A stretch of DNA of 8,270 bases from Chloroflexota bacterium (GTDB taxonomy: Bacteria > Chloroflexota > Dehalococcoidia > SAR202 > UBA11138): positions 1 to 8,270 of the forward strand of contig JADFQF010000047.1 in the NCBI GenBank assembly GCA_022561955.1. Reading direction: 5' to 3'. Positions 1 to 6,051 of the stretch are shown here, piece by piece (position 1 is the stretch's first letter; each line of letters starts with the position of its first letter). The notes below the pieces were generated by a model. That model was not told where the DNA came from, did not search any database, and worked only from the letters and a program-made list of their open reading frames with translations. The position numbers were made by a program, and so were the translations under genes.

Positions 1-612
1 GAAGCTGTGGCGGAAGCATTAGAGCAGCCACACGTTCTGATGGCCGAGTACGAACGCAGGCTCAAGGATTCAGGTTCTGTCCACGTCATAGAGCAGGAGC
101 GAAAGCAGCTGTCTCTGGAACTGAAGCGGCTGGCGATTCAGGAAGACAGGGTCACAGAGGCGTACGTCAATGAGGCGATGGAGCTTGACCGGTATAAGAA
201 CGAGATGGAGAAACTAAGGAAGCGGCGTAGTGGCCTTGAGGGACTGGAGGACCAGCTAGGACGAAGAGCCAAGGAGGAACAGGACGCCAAAGCTGGGCTC
301 CGATACTTGGAGGAGTTTTGTGGTCGCGTATCGAAGGGCTTGGAGAGTCTGAGCTTCGAGGATCGCCAAAAGCTACTACAGCTTATAGTGGAACGAATAA
401 CGGTCGAAGACAACGGGGTCAGGATAGTGACGATAATCCCACCTAACCAAGATGTGCAATTGCGTGCACGTCGCCCTGAGCCCGTCGAAGGGTCGCACTT
501 GGCCCGCACAAGGCTTCAAGGGCATGCCATCCCTTGGTCAATTATCACGCCTTGCACATCAGTGGTTCGACAAGCTCTCCGCAGAAGCGGAGTCCGAAGA
601 TATTCGTTCTAA
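1..612 (+). CDS. Large serine recombinase, C-terminal part (5' truncated)
   Basis: The frame is open from the first base, so the catalytic N-terminal resolvase domain and the recombinase/zinc-ribbon domain lie outside the window. About 203 residues are visible. Residues ~22-105 of this fragment are rich in Glu, Lys, Arg and Leu with heptad spacing, matching the long coiled coil of large serine recombinases. The segment LEEFCGRVSKGLESLSFED followed by RQKLLQLIVERITVEDN is the characteristic C-terminal end of that family (family knowledge). The normal protein should end shortly after VRIVTIIPPNQD. Here the frame continues for ~50 residues through a REP-like repeat encoding RPEPVEG, so the last quarter is probably acquired or non-functional sequence. 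Such enzymes integrate and excise mobile elements. The phage-like tail genes downstream could belong to the same element, but they are on the other strand and separated by cellular-looking genes. Confidence 0.85.
   Translation, partial: EAVAEALEQPHVLMAEYERRLKDSGSVHVIEQERKQLSLELKRLAIQEDRVTEAYVNEAMELDRYKNEMEKLRKRRSGLEGLEDQLGRRAKEEQDAKAGLRYLEEFCGRVSKGLESLSFEDRQKLLQLIVERITVEDNGVRIVTIIPPNQDVQLRARRPEPVEGSHLARTRLQGHAIPWSIITPCTSVVRQALRRSGVRRYSF
474..598. repeat. REP-like composite repeat in the recombinase 3' end
   Basis: CCCTGAGCCCGTCGAAGGG at 474-492 matches the dispersed palindromic repeat whose translation gives RPEPVEG or LSPSKG in many genomes. A second, diverged half appears at 562-582 as GTGGTTCGACAAGCTC plus a few bases, followed by a 6-bp hairpin (577-582 with 587-592). 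The two halves flank ~70 bp, as in paired REP elements. The element sits inside the open frame of the recombinase and supplies its atypical C-terminus. Recognition of the repeat is from memory of such elements; copy number cannot be judged from one window. Confidence 0.6.
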
Positions 613-672
613 GGAGTCGGACACCACGAGCGAATTCAATAATCCACTCATTCTGAAGTCGTTCAAAGGCAA

Positions 673-716
673 GGGGAATATAGGGGCGGCTACGCTCCAT
701 CGCCCCTATATTCCCC
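673..716. repeat. Perfect 16-bp inverted repeat (hairpin)
   Basis: GGGGAATATAGGGGCG at 673-688 is exactly complementary to CGCCCCTATATTCCCC at 701-716, with a 12-nt loop. It lies in the 145-bp gap (613-757) between the recombinase stop and the 3' end of the convergent DUF1059-like gene. A bidirectional transcription stop for the two converging genes is the simplest role, but no T-tract follows on either strand. An attachment site or mobile-element end next to a recombinase gene is an alternative. Nothing else is visible in this gap. Confidence 0.6.
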
Positions 717-757
717 CCAAACCTTCGTCGGACCATAAGGAGAAACGCGCCCTCTAG

Positions 758-910
758 CTAGTCCGCTGGATGCGCCATCGCCAGCACGTCTTCCCTGCTG
801 GGCGCCTGATTGTGAACGTCTTTACCATGCTGCTGCACGAGAGTTACCAACTTGTCGTCGGTCTCCGCGCTGATTACCTCGCCACACGGGCAGTTTACGG
901 CCTTTGCCAT
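758..910 (-). CDS. DUF1059-like small protein, putative metal binder
   Basis: This 50-aa protein starts MAKAVNCPCGEVISAE and ends SREDVLAMAHPAD, the layout of small DUF1059-family proteins (a short Cys motif, then a helix carrying His, then an S-R-E-D-V end). Cys7, Cys9, His28 and His33 could bind one metal ion. The start is set by a strong AGGAGG (bases 917-922, minus strand) six bases before the ATG. A longer in-frame extension to base 1000 has no such site and would cross the regulatory repeats. The gene is divergent from the SARP-like regulator at 990, and the 79 bp between them hold three 11-bp direct repeats, so joint control is likely. The molecular function of DUF1059 is unknown. Confidence 0.75.
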   Translation of the reverse strand: MAKAVNCPCGEVISAETDDKLVTLVQQHGKDVHNQAPSREDVLAMAHPAD

Positions 911-948
911 CTCATGCCTCCTAGTATTTCTTCCCAACATGATAGCAA

Positions 949-976
949 TTGCTCTTTGGTGCATATTTGGCATAAT
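949..976 (+). promoter_or_regulatory. Putative promoter of the SARP-like gene
   Basis: TTGCTC at 949-954 and CATAAT at 971-976 are separated by 16 bp and resemble -35/-10 boxes. Transcription would start near 983, only a few bases before the ATG at 990. This fits the lack of a Shine-Dalgarno sequence there and suggests a nearly leaderless mRNA. Two of the three 11-bp repeats overlap these boxes. Confidence 0.4.
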
Positions 977-987
977 ATTGGCAAATA
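955..987. promoter_or_regulatory. Three tandem 11-bp direct repeats, putative SARP operator
   Basis: The units are TTTGGTGCATA (955-965), TTTGGCATAAT (966-976) and ATTGGCAAATA (977-987). Each begins with (T/A)TTGG in exact 11-bp phase. SARP-family regulators are known to bind heptamer direct repeats repeated every 11 bp on one DNA face. The array lies directly before the SARP-like gene and within the divergent promoter region of the DUF1059-like gene. The repeat pattern is seen directly; binding and autoregulation are inferred. Overlap with the plus-strand -10 would suggest autorepression, or activation toward the minus strand. Confidence 0.6.
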
Positions 988-989
988 GC

Positions 990-1751
990 ATGTCATTCAA
1001 AATATACCTGACAGGAAGCGTTACCGTGGAGCTCGATGGGCGAGTCGCCGTGGAAGAGCGTCAGTTCAGGGGCAAGCAGGGCAGGCTCGTCTTTGCATAC
1101 CTCGTCTGTCAACGCGCTCGCGCGGTTTCCAGGGAGGAGCTGGTAGACTTGCTGTGGCCCGACGGACCAGCCGCTTCGTGGGAAATAGCCTTGAGCGCCG
1201 TGCTCAGCAGGATTCGCCACCTGATCTCACACGACCCTCTTCAGGACAGTGGAGCGAGCCTCTCCAGAGGCTCCAGCCAGTACCAGTTGCGGCTGCCGTT
1301 GGACATATGGGTCGACATCGAGGTGGGAGCCGGGGCCATCGAGCGGGCGGAAATCGCGTTGAAGGCCGATGATCGCCAGAGCGTCCTCGGGCCTGCGACG
1401 GCAGCGGCCGCGATCGCGAAACGACCCTTCCTTTCGGGCCTTTCCGGACGATGGGTTGAATCCCAACGAGACAGGCTTCGCAGGCAGCTTCTTCGTTCCC
1501 TCGACGCGCTATCCAAGACCTGGCTCATCGAGGAGCAGTACGTTCTGGCCATCGAGATGGCAACGGAAGCGATAACGATAGACCCGCACAGAGACACCAG
1601 CTACCAGCTGCTCATGAACGCTCACGCCGCCGACGGCAACAGGTCGGAGGCGCTCAAGGTCTACCACAAATTTAGAGAGTACCTGTCCTCGGATCTCGGC
1701 ACGGAGCCGTCTCCGGGCACTCAGGACATCTACCTTCGGCTCCTGGGCTGA
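990..1751 (+). CDS. Short SARP-type transcriptional regulator (winged helix + BTAD)
   Basis: The 253-aa product has an OmpR-like winged helix at residues ~1-100 (FKIYLTGSVTVELDGR, SREELVDLLWPDG, ALSAVLSRIRHLI, QYQLRLPLDIWVDI). A bacterial transcriptional activation domain follows at ~105-253, ending ALKVYHKFREYLSSDLGTEP, the standard BTAD end helix. There is no NB-ARC ATPase or sensor domain, so it belongs to the small SARP class. Such proteins bind 11-bp-phased repeats and activate nearby promoters. The start at 990 gives the normal N-terminus of the family; the open frame extends upstream but into hydrophobic, non-family sequence. No clear Shine-Dalgarno sequence precedes it, consistent with a leaderless transcript. 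Likely targets in the window are its own divergent region and the lipoprotein promoter at 2037-2072. The activating signal is unknown. Confidence 0.88.
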   Translation: MSFKIYLTGSVTVELDGRVAVEERQFRGKQGRLVFAYLVCQRARAVSREELVDLLWPDGPAASWEIALSAVLSRIRHLISHDPLQDSGASLSRGSSQYQLRLPLDIWVDIEVGAGAIERAEIALKADDRQSVLGPATAAAAIAKRPFLSGLSGRWVESQRDRLRRQLLRSLDALSKTWLIEEQYVLAIEMATEAITIDPHRDTSYQLLMNAHAADGNRSEALKVYHKFREYLSSDLGTEPSPGTQDIYLRLLG

Positions 1752-2036
1752 TGACGCCATAAACAGCGGCTACGGGTAAGGCCGGCAACTGGCCTCCGCC
1801 AGCTCCCGAAGCTAATAGACTGCTCTAGATTCAGAATCTTGGTGTGCGCCTCCAACCGCACTATGTATTTTCCTGCAAATTTCGAGGCATGCCTGTACGG
1901 GTCTCGACTCACCGGCCTGCCTTCCGACCGCTGAGTGCATGCCACAGTCGTGTTTTCCTCCGAACGGCGAGCGACACCCATGTGTTGATGGTGATGGCCC
2001 CATCGTGCCCCACCTGATTGGCTGCGAGAATGATGT
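1752..2036. other. Long intergenic stretch without a convincing gene
   Basis: Between the regulator stop and the lipoprotein promoter I see no RNA gene and no well-supported coding region. A weak 5-bp hairpin (AGGCC 1779-1783 with GGCCT 1791-1795) follows the regulator without a T-tract. On the minus strand, short open frames include a GTG-started 51-codon frame at 1909-2064 (containing NIILAANQVGHDGAITINTW). Longer readings require changes of frame and have no ribosome binding site. This may be a decayed gene or plain spacer. Confidence 0.4.
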
Positions 2037-2072
2037 TCACACGTGCAGCACACAGGACGCACACATTATAAT
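2037..2072 (+). promoter_or_regulatory. Putative SARP-activated promoter of the lipoprotein gene
   Basis: A perfect TATAAT lies at 2067-2072, with no good -35 hexamer at normal spacing (TGCAGC at 17 bp). In the -35 zone, GCACACA occurs at 2048-2054 and again at 2059-2065, with a related TCACACG at 2037-2043; all three are in 11-bp phase with 4-bp spacers. The last repeat begins 8 bp upstream of the -10. This is the geometry described for SARP targets, where the activator compensates for a weak -35. Start of transcription would be near 2079. Confidence 0.6.
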
Positions 2073-2097
2073 CCTGGCCTTTGAGAGTCTATGAACA

Positions 2098-2697
2098 GTG
2101 TTTAACCGACGTGGTGGAAATAAGAATAGCTATCTTACGGGGATTGCCCTGGGTATGGTTGTCCTGTTGGTAACCACAGCCTGTGGCAATTTTCTCCTCC
2201 GCTCCGGTGATGAGGAAATTATCTCCGGCGTTGAGCTCATCAGGCAACGAAGGGCCGATATCAATTTCAAGGTGTCCATAGGGGAAGTCGCTAAAATCCG
2301 CGACCTGAAGGTATCTGTGACGGATGTGAGGCTGACGGATGGCAGAAACGAGCGCATCCCGGCACCTCCTCCGTCCGTCGGGCAGATCTATCTGGTGGCA
2401 AACGTCGTCATGGAGAACGTAGGTCAAGCAAAGGTCTCCGTAGCGTCGAGGATGCAGATAAACTTGCTCGATTCAGACGGTGAGATACAGGACTGGGCGT
2501 TTTTTCCCACATTGAAGGGATCAATAGATGGCAGGATAGACCCCGGCCGGGAGAGGATGGGCGAGCTCGCTTGGGTGGTGGATGATGATGCGGACGGGCT
2601 CATGATGGTGTATGGGGGCACCGCTTTCGTCCTCGGGGACGTCAGCGGTAACCGGCCGGGGTCACCTGAACTTCAGCTAACTTCAATGAGGCGGTAG
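2098..2697 (+). CDS. DUF4352-like lipoprotein
   Basis: The 199-aa protein has a positively charged N-terminus (FNRRGGNK), a hydrophobic core LTGIALGMVVLLVTTAC and Cys29 as the likely lipidated residue. The lipobox VTTAC is imperfect, with Thr instead of Leu at -3. Residues ~60-190 show the DUF4352-like immunoglobulin-fold pattern: an opening VGE-type strand (IGEVAKIRDLKVSVTDVR), then QIYLVANVVMENVGQAKVSV, INLLDSDGEIQDWAF, and a DPGRERMGELAWVV strand before the end. Proteins of this type sit on the outer face of the membrane; their ligands are mostly unknown. GTG is the only in-frame start that preserves the signal peptide. A five-codon frame including stop (ATG at 2091) overlaps it and might affect initiation. 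The gene is probably co-transcribed with the next small membrane protein and controlled from the SARP-like promoter. Confidence 0.75.
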   Translation: MFNRRGGNKNSYLTGIALGMVVLLVTTACGNFLLRSGDEEIISGVELIRQRRADINFKVSIGEVAKIRDLKVSVTDVRLTDGRNERIPAPPPSVGQIYLVANVVMENVGQAKVSVASRMQINLLDSDGEIQDWAFFPTLKGSIDGRIDPGRERMGELAWVVDDDADGLMMVYGGTAFVLGDVSGNRPGSPELQLTSMRR

Positions 2698-2704
2698 GCT
2701 CGAA

Positions 2705-2857
2705 ATGACTAACTTGATTTCACAATGCGCGGCGCCGTTCGAGGATAGGGCCGCGCTGCACACCGCGAGGCATTGGGCGTCTATCTTGATGTCGTCGGCC
2801 ATCATCTTCATGCTGATCGTTGCCTTGCCCGTTATCATGCAAACCATGCGGCGTTAG
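2705..2857 (+). CDS. Small single-span membrane protein
   Basis: This is a 50-aa open frame 7 bp after the lipoprotein stop. Residues ~24-46 (WASILMSSAIIFMLIVALP and onward) form one hydrophobic span, preceded by a soluble segment with acidic and basic residues and followed by QTMRR, so the C-terminus is probably cytoplasmic. No family is recognised and the Shine-Dalgarno sequence is weak, so it may depend on coupling to the upstream gene. The close spacing and clean membrane span argue for a real gene; it could act with the lipoprotein at the membrane. Confidence 0.55.
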   Translation: MTNLISQCAAPFEDRAALHTARHWASILMSSAIIFMLIVALPVIMQTMRR

Positions 2858-2960
2858 GCCGACAACACTTCGACTCAACGGCATCGACAATCATTCAGCA
2901 TCGCCGGTCTATCTAGATGCCGAGACCTCGCTCAAGGCAACCCTCCTCTTCATGCTTGCC
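2858..2960. other. Convergent intergenic spacer
   Basis: This gap of about 100 bp separates the plus-strand membrane peptide from the minus-strand tail cassette. I see no clear intrinsic terminator in it on either strand and no coding frame longer than about 14 codons with a plausible start. Confidence 0.4.
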
Positions 2961-3173
2961 CTACGACTCGTCTCCGTTGGCTGAGTAGAGCTTCCTGCTG
3001 AGCTCCGATGCCGCCTCGTGTTCATGTCGCCCAAGCTGACGTATGATCGCCCTGGCCATCAGGTTCAGCGTCTTGTCATAGCGGTTCAAGATGCGCTCCA
3101 GCCTGAGCATGAACCAGAGCAGCAGGAGGCCCGGAATGCCTGCGTTAATAAAGGGTGTAAGATCAGTGTCCAT
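2961..3173 (-). CDS. YvrJ/holin-like small membrane protein
   Basis: The 70-aa product starts MDTDLTPFINAGIPGLLLLW, with one membrane span at residues ~9-23, followed by an amphipathic, Arg-rich helix (LRLERILNRYDKTLNLMARA) and a charged tail. This layout, a short N-terminal outside segment, one span and then a basic helix, is typical of YvrJ-like and single-span holin-like phage proteins. It is the last gene of the tail cassette, 52 bp after the hub protein, where lysis or membrane proteins are common. No endolysin is present in the window, so a lysis role is only inferred. The Shine-Dalgarno sequence (AGGGGA) is distant and weak. Confidence 0.6.
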   Translation of the reverse strand: MDTDLTPFINAGIPGLLLLWFMLRLERILNRYDKTLNLMARAIIRQLGRHEHEAASELSRKLYSANGDES

Positions 3174-3225
3174 TTACAAGACCGTCCCCTGGATAGTGTT
3201 GCGCTGTTCGCGTCGAAGGCATCGC

Positions 3226-5187
3226 TCAGACGGCCTGTAGCAGGAGCTCCCGCCTCACCAACGTCCAGCCCTCGCTCACGTCCAGTCGCTGCCCCTCGAT
3301 GAAGAAATCTCCGCTGATGCCCATGTCGGAATAGCTGACGGTGACGCGGTCGGACAGGCCCCGCTGAAGGATGAGCCACAGGTTGGCCTTCGAGCCGTTG
3401 GGTATGGTCACATTGACGACGGTCTTGGGGTCCTTATTGCGCGCCAGGCGGCTGTCGACCGTCGCCTGGCCCACGCTCGTTTCGCGAGTCCACCTGGCAT
3501 CGATGCGTTTGGTCCGCTGACCAAACGTGCTCTTGCTGGTCGAGTCTTCCGCGAATACGAGAAGGGGGTCGTCGAACAGCAACGCGTTCAGGCTCCTGAG
3601 CTGAAGCAATGTAAGGTAGCCCGCCGTGGCGCCAAATTTGACGCGTATTATCGTTCCCTTGCCCGAGAACTCGAGGACCTTGGGGTGGGTCACCGTCAGC
3701 TCCGATGAGATGTCGGTCCCAGAGCCGTCCTGGGCGGTATTGGCGTCGTAGTCCGTGTTCTCGACCGGAACTTGTTGTCCCACGACTATATCGTAGTCCT
3801 GGGTTTCAGCAAGAAATTCCTTGGTCTCGTTTGCCGAGAAGGAGGTCGTCTCGCTCAGGGTCCATGTCGTATTGAGGCCCTGGTTCGTGGCGTCCCGCAT
3901 CCTCATATAGACCACGTTTTCCACGTTGCTTACTCCATCGTCCCACACGAGGTCCGAGAAATAGGCATTGGTGCCGTCGTTCACCTCCTTGATGGTCGCT
4001 TTAGAGGAGGTATGGGGCGCCGATGTCCTGTGTGAGCGACCCTCCATCCGCCAGTAGCCGTGGCCGTCGACGTAGATGAATCCGTCCTCTTCGTCTTGAA
4101 GCTTGTGTATCTCGTCGGTCGCCTGTACTCCCCACATCGGCGGGCTCCACAGCTCCGGAATGACCTGTATGCCCGAATCGAGCTGTCGCCTGTCATCGTC
4201 AACGGCCGAATACGATAGGATATCGCCAAGAATTTCGTCCGTCGTCTGCGGTATTTCGGCCTGTGCTTGCGAGTGGAGTGTCACGCTGGTGAGACGCTCC
4301 ATCTCGTCGAGAGCCCTGACGTAACAGTACTGGCGGTCCTTGCTGGGTCGAGGGTGAATGGAGTCTATGGCGCCGTAGAATAACGAGACCCAGCCTCCGA
4401 AGTTGTCCCAAACGTGGTCCGCCTCATCGTCGCAGTACAGACCATGCCTCGTGGCGCCGATGTTGAACGACGTCGACGCGTCGACGACCTCCTGCGCGTC
4501 GATGAAGATGCGAATGCTGCTTCCGTGCAAAACGACCTGTAGAAATTTCGTCGTGGAGACCGCCCAGGTAAACGACCCCGAACCGACAGGGCTCACAATG
4601 CCCCCGTCCATCTTCTTCACCTCTATGGCGGTGCCGGTGATGCGAACGAACATGTAATTGGCGTTGTCGACATATCGAAAAGAGAGACCGCCGTGGTCGG
4701 TTACGTCCGTCCCACGGGTGAAATCGCACCCGAAAGAGGCGTCCGCGTCGCCAAAGTCAACGGTTACAATGCATCTCCCGTTTCCCTGCACGCTGTCGGT
4801 CTCCGCGCCTGTACCTGCGGAGACAATATCGAAGTCTCGTCTGTTTTTGGTCCATGCGAAGGCCGCGTCATAGTCCAGCGCATGGTTGGGGAGCTGTACA
4901 CCCGACGTGTCCGTAAAGCTGTCGAACGGGTACGCGGCCCTCGCCCAGACCTTTCGGCCCGGCTTCAGGTTCCCGCTGAGAGGCGAGTTGCCGTTGGGAG
5001 GGCTGTACTTGTGATCGTCATTACGCAGCTCCATCTCCAGTCGCGCCGCCTCTATGTGTTCGTTGGACAGGTCTCTGAACTGCTCTAACGTCAGGCCGAA
5101 CACGTCCGCGGTGACGTCCTCATCGGAATCCGAGAAATCGCCATCGTCGTTCCAGTCGATCTTCACGAGCCATTTAGCCTGCGCCAT
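3226..5187 (-). CDS. Phage tail hub/baseplate-like protein with lectin-fold insertion
   Basis: The 653-aa protein starts MAQAKWLVKIDWNDDGDFSD, an N-terminus common in tail hub (Tal/gp27-like) proteins, with a DxNDDGD acidic loop that may bind calcium. Residues ~30-95 and ~270-653 appear to form the hub, with the C-terminal block ILQRGLSDRVTVSY, FFIEGQRLDVSEG and WTLVRRELLL typical of such proteins. Between them, residues ~100-265 look like an inserted concanavalin/LamG-like beta-sandwich (GGLSFRYVDNANYMFVRI, KFLQVVLHGSSIRIFIDAQE, ending VWDNFGGW), which would suit carbohydrate binding at a target cell surface. ATG at 5187 follows GGAGAG; a GTG one codon upstream is possible. In phage order this protein should follow the tape measure, but here it follows a 107-aa protein after 42 bp. 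Confidence 0.75.
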   Translation of the reverse strand: MAQAKWLVKIDWNDDGDFSDSDEDVTADVFGLTLEQFRDLSNEHIEAARLEMELRNDDHKYSPPNGNSPLSGNLKPGRKVWARAAYPFDSFTDTSGVQLPNHALDYDAAFAWTKNRRDFDIVSAGTGAETDSVQGNGRCIVTVDFGDADASFGCDFTRGTDVTDHGGLSFRYVDNANYMFVRITGTAIEVKKMDGGIVSPVGSGSFTWAVSTTKFLQVVLHGSSIRIFIDAQEVVDASTSFNIGATRHGLYCDDEADHVWDNFGGWVSLFYGAIDSIHPRPSKDRQYCYVRALDEMERLTSVTLHSQAQAEIPQTTDEILGDILSYSAVDDDRRQLDSGIQVIPELWSPPMWGVQATDEIHKLQDEEDGFIYVDGHGYWRMEGRSHRTSAPHTSSKATIKEVNDGTNAYFSDLVWDDGVSNVENVVYMRMRDATNQGLNTTWTLSETTSFSANETKEFLAETQDYDIVVGQQVPVENTDYDANTAQDGSGTDISSELTVTHPKVLEFSGKGTIIRVKFGATAGYLTLLQLRSLNALLFDDPLLVFAEDSTSKSTFGQRTKRIDARWTRETSVGQATVDSRLARNKDPKTVVNVTIPNGSKANLWLILQRGLSDRVTVSYSDMGISGDFFIEGQRLDVSEGWTLVRRELLLQAV

Positions 5188-5229
5188 CACTTGCTCTCCG
5201 AATTTAGGATTAGCTTCCGAAGCGAGATG

Positions 5230-5553
5230 CTAGCCCCCGACGCCCAGACCACGCCTGCGGTCCTCCGTCAGCAGCCTCTTGATCTCCTTCGCCAATGCCC
5301 TCACGCTGCGCTCTTCTCTGGGAGCCTCGACATCCCGCAAACCCGGCATCGCCTCGCGGGCGATCCGCCTTCTTCGGGTGCTCGCCGGGCCGAGCAATGC
5401 GGACGACTCCTGGGGCGCTCCCCTCCTGGAAGGTGAGTCGGAAGACGGCGCCGGAATGGGGAGCGCCATCAGACGCTTCGCGCGGGCACGAAGCGCCTGG
5501 CCCGCCTCTGCAGTAAGCGATTGGAGACGTTCCCTTCGGGGGTATTCGATCAT
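5230..5553 (-). CDS. Arg-rich small tail-cassette protein
   Basis: The 107-aa product has a helical, basic N-terminus (MIEYPRRERLQSLTAEAGQALRARAKRL), a Pro/Ser-rich middle (~residues 30-65) and a helical end (VRALAKEIKRLLTEDRRRGLGV). Its ATG overlaps the TGA of the preceding gene (ATGA), with AGGAG just upstream, so it is translationally coupled. The position, directly after a tail-chaperone-like gene and before the hub, is where phages carry a second chaperone and then the tape measure. It could be the second chaperone or a remnant of a deleted tape-measure gene. No heptanucleotide slippery site is evident at the overlap. No family is recognised with certainty. Confidence 0.6.
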   Translation of the reverse strand: MIEYPRRERLQSLTAEAGQALRARAKRLMALPIPAPSSDSPSRRGAPQESSALLGPASTRRRRIAREAMPGLRDVEAPREERSVRALAKEIKRLLTEDRRRGLGVGG

Positions 5554-6044
5554 GAATTCTGCTCCTGATCCGGGAGATAGAGGGATGAGCCCGAGCCGAT
5601 GGCCTGCGCCACGCACAGGTACGTGACCATCATCTCCACGACGTCGGCCGGTGTATTCTGTAATTCCTGCCAGCTCCAGCCCGTTGACGCCATTATGTGC
5701 ACCTCTGCGAACTCCTCTGGAAGCACTCCGCTAATCAGCCCTCGATACAGCCTTTCCGCCATGCCTCTCTTGCTCTCGGACGGTGTTTCGAGGGTGCTTA
5801 TGATCGCTTCGACTACACATGCGAGGTCGTCCGGGTCACGTGCCTTCAGACCATCAACGCCGATTGGCTCATCGAAGCTCCAGTCCAACGTCAGGTGTAA
5901 GATGGCCGTCTCGACGAGGCATTCGTCTCCACCCTCCCACAGCCTAACGTGCTTCCACAGGGGCCGCAGCGACAGGTCCCACCAGCCTCCGCCGGGGAGC
6001 GCCAGCCGTCGGGAAGATTTCGGGCTCGCTCCGGCTTCACCCAT
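5550..6044 (-). CDS. Tail assembly chaperone-like protein
   Basis: The 164-aa acidic, largely helical protein begins MGEAGASPKSSRRLALPGGG and contains ETAILHLTLDWSFDEPI, VVEAIISTLETPSESKRG and a C-terminal GWSWQELQNTPADVVEMMVT. The last segment, a short helix with W-x-E-L and then a helix that leads to the end, is common in phage gpG-like tail chaperones and related tail genes. The assignment rests mainly on position: it starts 7 bp after the tail tube-like gene and is coupled by ATGA to the next gene. The open frame extends upstream inside the tube gene, but the ATG at 6044 is the first start after the tube stop. No strong Shine-Dalgarno sequence is seen, which fits coupling. Confidence 0.6.
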   Translation of the reverse strand: MGEAGASPKSSRRLALPGGGWWDLSLRPLWKHVRLWEGGDECLVETAILHLTLDWSFDEPIGVDGLKARDPDDLACVVEAIISTLETPSESKRGMAERLYRGLISGVLPEEFAEVHIMASTGWSWQELQNTPADVVEMMVTYLCVAQAIGSGSSLYLPDQEQNS

Positions 6045-6051
6045 ATCGATG

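Noticed and set aside
138..509. Minus-strand open frame of 123 codons within the recombinase
   Set aside because: It lies opposite a well-recognised recombinase C-terminus, is Ser/Arg-rich in the manner of antisense frames, and has no family-like sequence.
1730..2062. Minus-strand 110-codon open frame in the gap after the SARP-like gene
   Set aside because: Its composition (His, Arg, Ser, Cys clusters) is unlike a normal protein and its start lacks a ribosome binding site. It also overlaps the repeat array and perfect -10 of the lipoprotein promoter.
5540..5570. Programmed ribosomal frameshift between the two chaperone-position genes
   Set aside because: Many phages use a slippery heptamer here, but I see none at the overlap; an ATGA stop-start overlap explains the coupling.
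5279..5626. Plus-strand open frames across the Arg-rich and chaperone-like genes
   Set aside because: The minus-strand genes here are linked by an ATGA overlap with AGGAG upstream and fit the tail-cassette order; the plus frames have no start signal or recognised motif.
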